From NCBI GenBank assembly GCA_964351985.1, contig CAYGPR010000019.1:5386-69385 (forward strand): DNA of 64,000 nucleotides, read 5' to 3'. Positions 8,921 to 18,263 of the stretch are shown here, piece by piece. Source of the stretch: Meishania sp964351985. Lineage in GTDB: Bacteria > Bacteroidota > Bacteroidia > Flavobacteriales > Flavobacteriaceae. The notes under the pieces are model-generated. The model was not told the origin of the DNA, made no database searches, and saw only the letters and a list, made by a program, of their open reading frames with translations. A program made the position numbers and the translations under genes. The first letter of the stretch is position 1; the number at the start of each line of letters is the position of its first letter.

Positions 8921-11900
8921 CTAAAATTCAAATCCTAGACCTACCTGAATTAAGTTTCCTTCTATTGAATTGAAAAAACCCGCATTGAATGAAAGAAAGT
9001 TAAGCCCACTTGCCCAAAAACCCAAACCATGTGAGGTATGCCAGACATCCGAACTGTCGTTTGGAGACCAAACCCGGCCATAATCTAAGCCACCGTATAC
9101 GCCAACCGTGATTGGTGCAACGGCTGTTATATAACGCTTTAAACGAAGTCGTAAATCCGAGGTCTGGTAAAAATAGGTCTTCCCTGCAAAACGTTCATCC
9201 CTAAATCCACGCAGGCCATTATTGCCACCAAGGGAGGGGGCATGATAGAAGAAATAATCATTACCGAAATTAGTTTTCACCTCACCGAGCGTTCCAAACA
9301 CCAAATTACCTGACGGAATCAATTTGTGGCTAAAACCCGCCTTGAACATTAAGTAGCCAAACTTGTTCGCATCGATACTTGTATTGGCCTTAAAACCTGC
9401 TGTCAACCCAAAAACAATCGATTTGGTAGGAAAGTCCTTGGCATCGGCCAAGTCATACAATGCAGAAGTTTCAAGACCTACAAAGTTCTGCGAACCGAAA
9501 ACCAGTTCGTCCAAATTTGCGGGGATGAAAAATCGGTCGCTCAATTCACGTACTTTAAACGATTCGTACAATGCTTTAAAGCGTAACGCATGATAGGCGA
9601 TACCGGCACTAAATCGTACTTTTTGCATTCTGGAGCGGTAATAATCCCGCCCGAGATTGTTTTCTAGATTATCCGTTTCGTTGCCAATGCCAAAGAAATT
9701 GTTCGTGAAGCGGTTGTTGGTAAAATATCCATCTACCTCTAAATTCCATTTGGGAATAATGTTGGCAAAGATTCCGCTATATGATACCTCGGCGGCTTTG
9801 AAATTAAAATAGTAGTTAGCTGCCAAGCTATGTTTTTGCTTGAATTTATTACCGTTGAAGCCATTATAGATATAGGTATCGGTCAACCCTAAATACACTC
9901 CGTCATCGGTTCTAAAACCGATATTCGGCACAAAAATATTATTGTTCTCTTCAAAAAATCGCCAATGATAGGTGTTGGTTTTATAGACATCGGTCATTTG
10001 ATTGATGGGGGTCTTCTCTTCGAATTTGGTCTCCTCATGCACCCAATCGTACACCCGTATGGCTTTTTTATCGAAAATTTTATAAGTGTCCTTGCCATAT
10101 CCCCCAATGAGGCGGATGGTAATCCTCTTATCTCCCTCACCATTTACCTCGAAAATGTCATTATCGCCCAGACCGTAGATCCATATCTCTTTGGTAATGT
10201 TGCGATCAAAGATTCGCTCATACATTTTTTCATTGGGGTCGTCGGACAATAATCTTCGCAGTACAACTCTGGTTTTACCTTCTGGCAAGCGCGTGATTTC
10301 GATTTTATCATCTTTTTCGGTACCACGCAGGGCAACGATTTTGTCCAGATATCGGCTGTATTCAAAAGCGTATCGAGGTAAATTTTCCAATCGTTTTATC
10401 AGGTCGGATTTAATTTTTTCGGAAGTCCCATCATGTACTTCTTGCGGCAATCTATCAAATGCGGCAGCAATTTTTTCTTTTGTCAGGTTCTTTTGAATAT
10501 ATAAGGCTTCCTGTTCCCAGATTTTAGCATCAAATTCGGTCAAAACGGCCCTATCAATTCTATTGCCCGAATTGTTCAGCCATTTTACATTTTTTATTTT
10601 CGGTCCATATGTCTGCCAAGGTCTAGTATTCGGAACGAATAATTGTATGACTTTTAGAGCAAACCCGTCGAATTTCGGGAAGGCATTGTCACGATCACGA
10701 GGTACGGGCAAAAACTCTTTATCCCCATCCTCATCTTCATATTCGACCCAACGCCATTGATCTTGATGGCGGTCCCAATCGCCCAGAAGCATATCGAAGA
10801 TTCTTGCTCGAATGAAGCTTTTTTGGTCTACGGTATACGATTCATCTCCCTTTATTTTTTCAAGCATATCTGTAGTGCTTTCAAAATCCTTTACTTTTCC
10901 TGGTTCATCTATAACCCGACGATAGCCCTTAAAGTTCATTTGTTCGTCGGAGGGCCTTTCTTCGATGAAATAAAGTTCGTTGCCGAACGCTTCGTTGAGG
11001 TCACCCAATCGTTCTTGTTTTGGGATATAAAATAACGATGGGCTTGAATGATTCACATCTACCGCACGTGCCAAAGGATTGATCACCAATTGCATATAAG
11101 GATGGGCCGTTGTAAAAAAATCAGAAATCACCTCTTCCGTAAAAGTGTCATCATAGTCATCTTCGGTATAGGCGATGCCCGGAATCTTGAATTTCAGGAA
11201 TTTAAGCGCATTTTTTCGTAAAGAGCGCATTGAGTATTCTTTTCCATTATCATCTTCCAAGCGAATGGAGTATGATTGGTGACCACCACCCTTTTTAGTT
11301 ACTTTGAGCCCCCCATATAATGTGTCGAGCACGGCCACGGGTGCCGTGACCGATTCGCCAAAATAGCGGCGATAGCGCTCTCCCCATAAGAACGTGTAAA
11401 ATCCGGATTTGTCCGGGGCGTTTTTTTCGTCGATAACCACATCTTGCATCGTTTTCGTATTCAATTCGGGATACTCGACTTCGGTCTTTTTTGGTTTTAA
11501 TTCATCCAATATCGGAAATGAGGTTTCCTTTCCATCAACTGTTATGAAAGTGACGCGCGAAGAACCATCCTCGAAATAATCAAGTTTTACGAACCCCTTT
11601 TCGCCATGGGTGAATTTTCCCTCAAAGGGCAGAGATCCCCCGATGGTGGTAATTTTATCCTTGCTTCTTTTCGTCGCGCTCCTATCGCTCAACGAACCGC
11701 TTATGATCTGATAAATTTTACCCCCGGTCAAATATTGTAGGCTTTCTTCATGACCGGATACAACGGTAATTCTATCGGAGGCTTTGGCATACGAACTCAC
11801 CAACATCCGCAGATAATTGTATCGTCTTGAATTAAGTCTGTCGGGAGAGAAGGCGCCTAGGTCGCTTACGCCGTTCATTATACTCCCGATAAGAGGTAAG

Positions 11901-12622
11901 GGTGTTATGCTTCTTTTAAAAGTGTTTTTGCCGGCATATTCGCCATTGCTGAAAATAGGGTGGTGCATGGCAATAACGATATTTTTATCCTGTCCATCGT
12001 TGATATAGCCTTCCAGTTCTTCTAAAAACCTTCTACGTGTTACGATATTCGAACATTTCTTGTTAATATTTTTGATACGCGACCAGTTCGAGATAAACCA
12101 TTTCGAATCGATAAGAATCAAGTCGAGATTATCGTTGATGACCTTATGTTCAATAGGGCAGACGTTTTTGGGATAGAATTTTATTTTATCAAGGTCAAGA
12201 CTATCGATGTACTCCTCGACCCTTTCGATTTTTTCGGTATCGTAACTCTTCCATTCATTAATGCCTGGCAAGAAAATGGTATTTCCCTTGAAATTATCGG
12301 TCAGGGCAATCTGTCTATCGATATAGGCCTTATCTATCTCCCACGCTTCGTCTTGCCCGGAAATATTATCGCCCGTTAGTATAAGTGAACTATTTTTATT
12401 GGCCTCTTTTAGATATGATTCAAGTAGGGTTACCGTTTTTTTATTCGATTCCCCATACATATTGCCTAGTCCACCGGCTAAGTAAAAAGTATGGGCGATT
12501 TTCTTTTTGTAGGTTGGGGAAACTTCTTCCGCAGACTTGAATTGCGGAGCATAGGTTGCGCATCCTGTCACTACGAACAGGATTAAAAGTTGAATGAAGG
12601 GGTACTTGTAGCAACTGTACAT
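8921..12622 (-). CDS. Metallophosphoesterase-BamA-type outer-membrane protein with degenerate phosphoesterase motifs
   Basis: 1233 aa from ATG 12622. An upstream in-frame ATG at 12676 would put 18 residues before the lipoprotein signal, whose lipobox is VTGC (Cys21), so I prefer the inner start. Region 1 (about 45-400) is a calcineurin-like phosphoesterase fold. Region 2 (about 430-850) contains GGHQSYSIRL and a DWDRH motif. Region 3 is a C-terminal Omp85-like beta-barrel with a LRGF loop and a terminal aromatic, GLGFEF. The paralogue at 30034-33744 is similar along its full length. Here the metal-ligand motifs are altered: GDAG reads GGLG, GNHD reads GINE and GHEH reads GHEE, while GDN and HHP remain. 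Metal-dependent hydrolysis is therefore unlikely. Role unknown; probably outer-membrane biogenesis or secretion. Confidence 0.85.
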   Translation of the reverse strand: MYSCYKYPFIQLLILFVVTGCATYAPQFKSAEEVSPTYKKKIAHTFYLAGGLGNMYGESNKKTVTLLESYLKEANKNSSLILTGDNISGQDEAWEIDKAYIDRQIALTDNFKGNTIFLPGINEWKSYDTEKIERVEEYIDSLDLDKIKFYPKNVCPIEHKVINDNLDLILIDSKWFISNWSRIKNINKKCSNIVTRRRFLEELEGYINDGQDKNIVIAMHHPIFSNGEYAGKNTFKRSITPLPLIGSIMNGVSDLGAFSPDRLNSRRYNYLRMLVSSYAKASDRITVVSGHEESLQYLTGGKIYQIISGSLSDRSATKRSKDKITTIGGSLPFEGKFTHGEKGFVKLDYFEDGSSRVTFITVDGKETSFPILDELKPKKTEVEYPELNTKTMQDVVIDEKNAPDKSGFYTFLWGERYRRYFGESVTAPVAVLDTLYGGLKVTKKGGGHQSYSIRLEDDNGKEYSMRSLRKNALKFLKFKIPGIAYTEDDYDDTFTEEVISDFFTTAHPYMQLVINPLARAVDVNHSSPSLFYIPKQERLGDLNEAFGNELYFIEERPSDEQMNFKGYRRVIDEPGKVKDFESTTDMLEKIKGDESYTVDQKSFIRARIFDMLLGDWDRHQDQWRWVEYEDEDGDKEFLPVPRDRDNAFPKFDGFALKVIQLFVPNTRPWQTYGPKIKNVKWLNNSGNRIDRAVLTEFDAKIWEQEALYIQKNLTKEKIAAAFDRLPQEVHDGTSEKIKSDLIKRLENLPRYAFEYSRYLDKIVALRGTEKDDKIEITRLPEGKTRVVLRRLLSDDPNEKMYERIFDRNITKEIWIYGLGDNDIFEVNGEGDKRITIRLIGGYGKDTYKIFDKKAIRVYDWVHEETKFEEKTPINQMTDVYKTNTYHWRFFEENNNIFVPNIGFRTDDGVYLGLTDTYIYNGFNGNKFKQKHSLAANYYFNFKAAEVSYSGIFANIIPKWNLEVDGYFTNNRFTNNFFGIGNETDNLENNLGRDYYRSRMQKVRFSAGIAYHALRFKALYESFKVRELSDRFFIPANLDELVFGSQNFVGLETSALYDLADAKDFPTKSIVFGLTAGFKANTSIDANKFGYLMFKAGFSHKLIPSGNLVFGTLGEVKTNFGNDYFFYHAPSLGGNNGLRGFRDERFAGKTYFYQTSDLRLRLKRYITAVAPITVGVYGGLDYGRVWSPNDSSDVWHTSHGLGFWASGLNFLSFNAGFFNSIEGNLIQVGLGFEF

Positions 12623-12704
12623 AGTATGAATTAAGTGCAACAAATAAAAGTGACCAAAACACAACGGATTGATCACTTTCTAAATGTGTCGATTGGTATA
12701 GGAA

Positions 12705-12878
12705 CTATATTGTATCTAATAATTGGCCTGAAAAGACAATGGCAATAATGATTAGTGCCAAAATAATTACGATCATCGCCGCCACGATTTTGGTCTTTTT
12801 ATTTTTTTGAAAAATGAATTTTTCCGTACGGTTGTTATCATCCTTTATGAATTTTGTGCTTTCCTCACCTTGTTTCAT
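12705..12878 (-). CDS. Small single-pass membrane protein
   Basis: A 57-aa ORF read by hand (ATG at 12878, TAG at 12705-12707). It has a polar, charged N-terminus (MKQGEESTKFIKDDNNRTEK), a basic stretch (KNKKTK) and one clear transmembrane helix (IVAAMIVIILALIIIAIVF, about residues 31-49), with a short tail. It fills the gap between the MPE-BamA protein and the DUF2652 gene in the same orientation. Composition and charge distribution (basic side inside) fit a real type II-like small membrane protein. No family recognised. Confidence 0.6.
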   Translation of the reverse strand: MKQGEESTKFIKDDNNRTEKFIFQKNKKTKIVAAMIVIILALIIIAIVFSGQLLDTI

Positions 12879-12988
12879 GGTCTTTGGGGCTTAATTTTAT
12901 GCAACATATAAACAATCTGCATTTTTATTGAACGCAATAAAATTAAATATTGCCCCATTTTATCAAATATACTGTTTACTTGAATAAA

Positions 12989-13597
12989 TCATGTCTCAGG
13001 ACTGAGATTGATGAAGCTAAACTTGATCTCACCAAGATGTTCTTCATGTATTGATCCTGACTTATAATCCCCCCAATCAAAACGATACGACTTATCTTCT
13101 TCACTATATTTTGATAAAAGCCCCGCGGATAACAGAATGTATTCATCCGATTCAATATTGTTTTTCAACAATCGATGGGCCGTAATCACATCTTCGCCAA
13201 TGAGCTTAATGCGTTTTCCTACAGGTACCAATCCGACTTCCTCTCCGAAATGGAGCACAATCTTCAACCCCAGTACCTTGGGTATTAGATGTGACGAATC
13301 ATTGCCATTGAATCGCGCCTTTAGTGTATGTAATTGCTTATAAAATTCGGTGTAGAAAAAACGGCACTGTTCCAATAATTCTTTAAAAGAGGGTAGATTA
13401 CCAGATTTATAGAACAACACCGCATCGCCTTCTATTTCAGAGATCTTTAGACCGATTTCGTTCGAGTAAACGATATTGTTCAACAAAGAAGGAATTACTT
13501 TCGAACTCAGCTCAAAATCGGTTTCGCTCATAAAACGGGTAAACCCGCTGATGTCTGGAATACATAATAGGGTAGGTGAGGCTTTCATGTCAGCCAT
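12989..13597 (-). CDS. DUF2652 protein, class III nucleotidyl cyclase-like fold
   Basis: 202 aa, one domain. It resembles the catalytic domain of class III adenylate/guanylate cyclases. PDISGFTRFM (Asp15) matches the first metal-binding Asp and EIEGDAVLF (Asp58) the second. HFGE and GEDVITAHRLLKNN match the later core segments. At the position that selects the base (Lys in adenylate cyclases, Glu in guanylate cyclases) the residue is Glu54. The family is annotated DUF2652 and its activity is not established; it could be a cyclase or an inactive relative. It lies 15 bases from the end of the DUF2254 gene in the same orientation, so they are probably co-transcribed. Confidence 0.8.
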   Translation of the reverse strand: MADMKASPTLLCIPDISGFTRFMSETDFELSSKVIPSLLNNIVYSNEIGLKISEIEGDAVLFYKSGNLPSFKELLEQCRFFYTEFYKQLHTLKARFNGNDSSHLIPKVLGLKIVLHFGEEVGLVPVGKRIKLIGEDVITAHRLLKNNIESDEYILLSAGLLSKYSEEDKSYRFDWGDYKSGSIHEEHLGEIKFSFINLSPET

Positions 13598-13612
13598 AAT
13601 TTAAAGTTTTAA

Positions 13613-14893
13613 TTAATTGAAGCGTTTTAAGATACGTTCTTTATCATCTTTATTTTCGATATTTTTCTTGATGTCGTCATGTAGGGCACCTAATTCTTGG
13701 TCGACAACGATTCTATTATCATCCGACACATTTGGCCTACTTGCCATAAATTGTAAAGCTCCGATAAGTTCATAAAGAACCGAGACATCATGTTTTGAAT
13801 AAAAACGAATAGGCTGTACGATGATACGCATTAGCTCGGCCGCAGGTAAGGTACGATGGGTAAAAGTACAGTTTCCACCTTCAACTGGTTTCGAGATTAT
13901 AGTCGGCATTTGCAAAGACCTTCCCACCAGAATCCCTAGTTTGTTAATGGCTTCGATCGCCGTGCCAGGGTCATTTATACCTGGAGACATTGCCTTTACA
14001 GCTATTTCCATAAGTTTTATCATGCCGCCGATGCCCTGGTTTCCCTCATGTCTATCGGAAGAAATGTGAAGGCAAAAAATAAGATTGTCGTATTCTTTAT
14101 CCGTTAAGGCTTTTTCTGTTTTTATTACAGGGTCGCCCTCCCAAATATGTTCGTTCGCATAGGGTAGAACATCAATTTGATTATTTTGTTCTTTGATGGA
14201 ATTTTCAAGCAGACTGATGTCGAATGCCTTGAAATACCCCGAGGTCCTACTTTTTATTACCGCCCAATTCTCGGTATTCAAAGAACATAATGCGACATTC
14301 GGTTCCGAAGTATTTTTTAGCTCACAATCGATTTTGAAGATACTCTCGTGAAAAATACGTTCAATGATGTTATGTATTTGAATTGCCTGTGAGATTCCGT
14401 GAATAAAATATACGAAAAGAACAATGCACAGAACTCCCGAAAGGGCAGCGAGCATGGTCGAAAGACCTAGCGAATTTGAATCTATGCCATAAGCGCCCAA
14501 TGAGATTAATACAATGATACAGTTCAAGAGCGTACCGATGTAAATACCTAAAATAATCTGGTTTCTCTTGTTTGAAATCAACCCCGGAAGCAGTCTCGGC
14601 GAAAAGTTGGAGGAAGCTTGGCTCAAAACTACCATCACCATCGAAAAACTGAATACCGTCAAAGAAATAATGCCGCCTATCAAGGTAGATAGCATCGAGC
14701 GGGCTGTTTCAAAGTCTTGAATAAAAAGATATGGAAGTTTTTTCTTGATCGCGATCACTACTTCCCAATTTTCCACGCTCAGGCAGGCAATGGCCAGAAT
14801 CAAAAAGACAAAGCTGATCACAACAGGATAAAATGCGATACTACGCAAGACCTTGCGATACATCTTTTTCAAAATTTTGAGAATAGTCTTCAT
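13613..14893 (-). CDS. DUF2254-family integral membrane protein
   Basis: 426 aa. Four transmembrane helices lie in the first 170 residues (about 20-40, 62-88, 112-135, 143-165). The second includes ARSMLSTLIGGIISLTVFSFSMVMVVLSQASSNFSPRLLPG, the signature stretch of DUF2254. The C-terminal half is soluble and holds GMIKLMEIAVKAMSPGINDPGTA, also conserved in the family. Function unknown. First gene of a likely DUF2254-DUF2652 unit; divergent from the hemerythrin operon across a 284-base region with several dyads. Confidence 0.87.
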   Translation of the reverse strand: MKTILKILKKMYRKVLRSIAFYPVVISFVFLILAIACLSVENWEVVIAIKKKLPYLFIQDFETARSMLSTLIGGIISLTVFSFSMVMVVLSQASSNFSPRLLPGLISNKRNQIILGIYIGTLLNCIIVLISLGAYGIDSNSLGLSTMLAALSGVLCIVLFVYFIHGISQAIQIHNIIERIFHESIFKIDCELKNTSEPNVALCSLNTENWAVIKSRTSGYFKAFDISLLENSIKEQNNQIDVLPYANEHIWEGDPVIKTEKALTDKEYDNLIFCLHISSDRHEGNQGIGGMIKLMEIAVKAMSPGINDPGTAIEAINKLGILVGRSLQMPTIISKPVEGGNCTFTHRTLPAAELMRIIVQPIRFYSKHDVSVLYELIGALQFMASRPNVSDDNRIVVDQELGALHDDIKKNIENKDDKERILKRFN

Positions 14894-14968
14894 TAGAGCA
14901 TTGTTGGTTTTATACCAAGGTCAAAATACTTCAATCTTTTCTGATTATAAGGTTTAATCGGCCTTATT

Positions 14969-15033
14969 ATTGACCGGATAACAAAAACAAATACTGATCA
15001 ATCAGAAGTATCAGGCATTTTAATACGGTCAAT
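14969..15033. promoter_or_regulatory. Nested dyads between DUF2254 and the hemerythrin operon
   Basis: ATTGACCG (14969-14976) is the inverse of CGGTCAAT (15026-15033). Between them lies CTGATCAATCAG (14994-15005), itself an inverted repeat around CA. The region is intergenic between divergent transcription units, which is where operators are expected. Function is inferred only. Confidence 0.4.
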
Positions 15034-15118
15034 CTTAAAACGGATGAAGCTAAACTTGCAATTAGAGTCTAAGTAATATTACCAAGAATTCAATTTGAAT
15101 AGTTTGGTTGGTTGTATA

Positions 15119-15155
15119 AAAATGGCTTTGATACCCTAAATGTCAAGGCCATTTT
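15119..15155 (+). promoter_or_regulatory. Hairpin in the hemerythrin leader
   Basis: AAAATGGC (15119-15126) pairs with GCCATTTT (15148-15155), and the inner TTGA/TCAA also pair across one mismatch. It ends 22 bases before the ATG at 15178, which is preceded by AAGGAA, an unusually SD-like sequence for this genome. It could modulate translation of the hemerythrin gene. Confidence 0.4.
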
Positions 15156-15177
15156 GGTTTAAATAAAAAAAGGAATT

Positions 15178-15612
15178 ATGAATATATTCGAGGCATTGCG
15201 TCATGATCATGACATACAGAGAAGACTTTTAAAAGAATTGATAGAAACTACGGGCGACTCTAAGAAAAGAGACGCAGTTTTCAAAGCATTGAAGAACGAA
15301 CTAAAGATTCACGCTGATGCAGAAGAGCGTCATTTTTATATTCCATTGATTGATAGCGACACCACACAAGATAAGGCCCGTCATGGTATTGCCGAGCATC
15401 ACGAAATAGATGAACTCATCGAAGAACTTGAAAAAACGGAATATGCATCGTCAGCATGGTTGAAGATTGCCAAAAATCTGCAAGAAAAAGTAGAGCATCA
15501 TTTAGAGGAAGAGGAACATGCCATATTTCAACTGGCGGGGAAGGTTTTATCCGAGACCCAGAAGAAGACTTTGGCGACGGACTATGAAAAATATATGAGC
15601 CAAAACAGATAA
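15178..15612 (+). CDS. Hemerythrin HHE domain-containing protein
   Basis: 144 aa, one four-helix-bundle domain. The metal-ligand pattern is visible: LRHDHDIQRRLL (His near 8-10), HADAEERHFYIPL (His and Glu near 57-61), AEHHEIDELIEEL (His near 80) and VEHHLEEEEHAIF (His and Glu near 108-115). It is expected to bind a non-heme di-iron centre and oxygen, NO or peroxide, or to take part in iron repair under stress. First gene of an operon with topoisomerase IB (17-base gap) and MscS (7-base gap). A leader hairpin and an SD-like AAGGAA precede it. Confidence 0.88.
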   Translation: MNIFEALRHDHDIQRRLLKELIETTGDSKKRDAVFKALKNELKIHADAEERHFYIPLIDSDTTQDKARHGIAEHHEIDELIEELEKTEYASSAWLKIAKNLQEKVEHHLEEEEHAIFQLAGKVLSETQKKTLATDYEKYMSQNR

Positions 15613-15629
15613 ACGTATTTTTCATTAAA

Positions 15630-16730
15630 ATGAGTGAAAGGTTCATAGATCCAGAACTAATACGGGCCATTCGGGAAACGCCGGAGACGGCCGTTGAAAA
15701 AATTGATCTTGTCTATGTCAACGATCGGGAACTATCAATACTTCGCAAGAGGAAAAAGAATGATTTCACTTATGTTCTAAAAGGGAAACCTTTGACCGAA
15801 AAGGAACAACTGAACAGAATAAAAAGTTTGGTGTTACCTCCCGCTTGGGAGAATGTAAGAATTACCCATCTTCCAAACGGACATTTACAGGCAACCGGGC
15901 AGGATGCCAAGCATAGAAAGCAATATAGGTATCATCCGATTTGGTCAAAAGTTCGCAACCAGACCAAGTTCTATCGCATGGCCATTTTTGGGAAACAACT
16001 TCCTAAAATGCGTAAAATTGCGGATAAACATGTTGGCCAAAAAGGATGGCCCCAGACCAAGGTACTCGCCCTCATCGTACTACTGATGGACGAGACCCAT
16101 ATTAGAATAGGTAACGAACAATATGCCAAACGGAATCAGACTTACGGGTTGACCACCTTGCGCAAAAAACATGTTGATGTCCATGAAGAACGTGTTAAAT
16201 TCCATTTTACAGGTAAGAGAGGGAAAGAGCATCAAGTGACATTGCGCAATAAAAAGCTGATAAAACTTATTTCGAGATGCGAAGAAATTGCAGGATGGGA
16301 ACTCTTTAAATATTTTGATGAAAATGGTGAAAAACAGACCATTGACAGTGAAATGTTGAACGAATATCTCAAAAAAATAAGTGGTTTCAGTTTTACCGCA
16401 AAAGACTTTAGAACCTGGGCCGCCTCGGTGGTATTTTTTGACACATTGATGGACTTCGACGCGACTCACGCTAAACAAGATCTTCAGAAGAATATCTTGA
16501 AAGCTTTCGACGCTTCCGCAAAAGCGCTGGGCAATACGAGAAACGTTTGCAGAAAATATTATGTCCACCCCCATATAATTTCCTCTTATGAAGATGGAAG
16601 TATCGAGACCTTTTTTAAAAAGGTCGGTAATTCCAATAATGAAAAATATACAACCGCCTCTGAAAAAACAATGTTGAAGCTTATTCAAAGCTATAGGCCC
16701 AAACTAACTATAACAGAAAAGAATAAATAA
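15630..16730 (+). CDS. DNA topoisomerase IB
   Basis: 366 aa, typical of bacterial/poxvirus-type topoisomerase IB. It has the N-terminal LPPAWENVRITHLPNGHLQATGQD box, then the catalytic residues: Arg in HIRIGNEQYAKRN (about 154), Lys in HFTGKRGKEHQ (about 191), Arg in KDFRTWAAS (about 252) and the nucleophile Tyr in CRKYYVHP (about 308). It relaxes DNA supercoils through a 3-prime phosphotyrosine intermediate without ATP. Such genes in Bacteroidota often sit in stress-response clusters, and here the gene sits between hemerythrin and MscS. Confidence 0.93.
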   Translation: MSERFIDPELIRAIRETPETAVEKIDLVYVNDRELSILRKRKKNDFTYVLKGKPLTEKEQLNRIKSLVLPPAWENVRITHLPNGHLQATGQDAKHRKQYRYHPIWSKVRNQTKFYRMAIFGKQLPKMRKIADKHVGQKGWPQTKVLALIVLLMDETHIRIGNEQYAKRNQTYGLTTLRKKHVDVHEERVKFHFTGKRGKEHQVTLRNKKLIKLISRCEEIAGWELFKYFDENGEKQTIDSEMLNEYLKKISGFSFTAKDFRTWAASVVFFDTLMDFDATHAKQDLQKNILKAFDASAKALGNTRNVCRKYYVHPHIISSYEDGSIETFFKKVGNSNNEKYTTASEKTMLKLIQSYRPKLTITEKNK

Positions 16731-16737
16731 AGAAGAT

Positions 16738-17622
16738 ATGAAAACCCAATTAACGGATGCTTGGAACAAAATGTGGGAGAAGTTAAACTCTTGGTTGGAT
16801 GCCCTAGTTGTCAATCTGCCCAACATAATCATAGCCTCAATTGTATTCATATTGGCGATCATCCTATCAAAATATATTGGTAAGCTCGTCAGAAAACTAT
16901 TGGATAAAACACAATTGCAGATTTCAATGAAAAACGTTATTGCCAAGATAGTTTCTATCGTCGTGGTTCTAATTGGCCTCTTCTTGATCCTTGGGGTTTT
17001 GAACCTGAGCAAGGCCTTAAATACTATATTGGCGGGTGCAGGCGTGGCCGGACTTGCCGTTGGGCTGGCATTGCAGGGTGCGTTAGCCAATAGTTATTCA
17101 GGTATTATATTGTCGTATATCAAGAAAATCAAAATAGGTGATTGGATTGAGACCAATGACATTGAAGGAGAGGTATTGGAAATCGACCTACGGGCAGTGA
17201 CCTTAAAGCAGCCAGATAATAATTTAGTATATATACCCAATAAACTGGTGCTCGAAAACCCGATGAAGAATTTCTCGACCACAGCTCAATCAAGAGTGAT
17301 TTTGGAGTGCGGGGTGGGTTATTCCTCTGACCTGGAATATGTCCGCAAGTTAGTCAAAAAGACCATCGTTGAAAATTTCAAGGCTGTCGAAGATAAGGAC
17401 GACATCATATTTCTCTACAAAGAGTTCGGTGACAGTTCCATAAATTTCGAGACCCGTTTCTGGATCGATTCAACTTCTGCCCTTGAGGTGGCAAAGGCGA
17501 AGACCGATGCGGTGATTGCGATCAAGAAAGCCTTTGACAAGAACGATATCAATATTCCCTTTCCGATACGTACGCTTGATATTCCAAAACAAATTGAAAT
17601 CAGTACTGCCAAAAAGGAATAG
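16738..17622 (+). CDS. Small-conductance mechanosensitive channel (MscS family)
   Basis: 294 aa, the length of E. coli MscS. There are three transmembrane helices: about 21-45 (LPNIIIASIVFILAIILS), 62-83 and the pore-lining TM3 at about 97-125, which is Gly/Ala-rich (GAGVAGLAVGLALQGALANS). The cytosolic vestibule domain begins with KIGDWIETNDIEGEVLEI. It releases solutes on hypo-osmotic shock. Third gene of the hemerythrin-topoisomerase IB operon, which adds to the stress-response character of this segment. Confidence 0.93.
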   Translation: MKTQLTDAWNKMWEKLNSWLDALVVNLPNIIIASIVFILAIILSKYIGKLVRKLLDKTQLQISMKNVIAKIVSIVVVLIGLFLILGVLNLSKALNTILAGAGVAGLAVGLALQGALANSYSGIILSYIKKIKIGDWIETNDIEGEVLEIDLRAVTLKQPDNNLVYIPNKLVLENPMKNFSTTAQSRVILECGVGYSSDLEYVRKLVKKTIVENFKAVEDKDDIIFLYKEFGDSSINFETRFWIDSTSALEVAKAKTDAVIAIKKAFDKNDINIPFPIRTLDIPKQIEISTAKKE

Positions 17623-17871
17623 ACCGCTTCTTGTGTGCTACAAATCGTAACCTGCCAAATCCATATTGCTTCTAGAATCGGCATTTATACCCTAATAGCA
17701 TCAGCACGAATTTCACGGTTTAATTTGGATGATGTACGTTATTTCCCAAATTTTTGACGCGATACATTCCCTGATCGGTTCTTCGTATGAATGCATCAAT
17801 TTTGCTTTGCATTGGACAAAGACTTGAAAGGAAGTCCTAGTACTTTTGAATCAGAAACAAAACAAAAAATC

Positions 17872-18192
17872 ATGGACTATCTAGACATAGAGAACTTAGT
17901 ATTAGGTGTTTCAATAGGTCTATCAGTTTGGGTGACATTCAAGTTTTTCGAGTCGGTCTTACAGAACAATATCACTCAAAAATTAAATCGGAAAAGATTT
18001 CAAAATATAATCAATGAAGAGAATAATGATTTCTTGGAAATTCCCTTGGAAGAGCTAATAATTGCTGATGACAAAGGAAGCAAAAAAGACTTTGAATACT
18101 TGATTCGCAAGGTCAGGGTTTTCAAAAACAGGAATATGTTCTACAAAAACCGCGATTTCCATTTGAAGAATGATTTTTTAGATCTTAATTAA
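17872..18192 (+). CDS. Small membrane-anchored protein of unknown function
   Basis: 106 aa from ATG 17872 (MDYLDIENLVLGV). The frame is open further upstream to an ATG at 17791, but that extension is polar and would put the helix 27 residues deeper, so I take the inner start. One transmembrane segment lies at about residues 8-26 (LVLGVSIGLSVWVTFKFF). After it comes a charged, Lys/Asn/Glu-rich cytoplasmic tail. No family recognised. It lies between MscS and the DUF2383 gene, same strand, with about 250 bases of featureless sequence before it. Confidence 0.6.
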   Translation: MDYLDIENLVLGVSIGLSVWVTFKFFESVLQNNITQKLNRKRFQNIINEENNDFLEIPLEELIIADDKGSKKDFEYLIRKVRVFKNRNMFYKNRDFHLKNDFLDLN

Positions 18193-18263
18193 ATACTTAT
18201 GGATGTAAACAGTGCGCATCCACCCCTAAAAAAGCCGCTGCTAATTTATAATACTATATTGTT

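Noticed and set aside
12623..12676. An 18-residue N-terminal extension of the MPE-BamA protein.
   Set aside because: It would precede and mask a normal lipoprotein signal with Cys21; the inner ATG is better.
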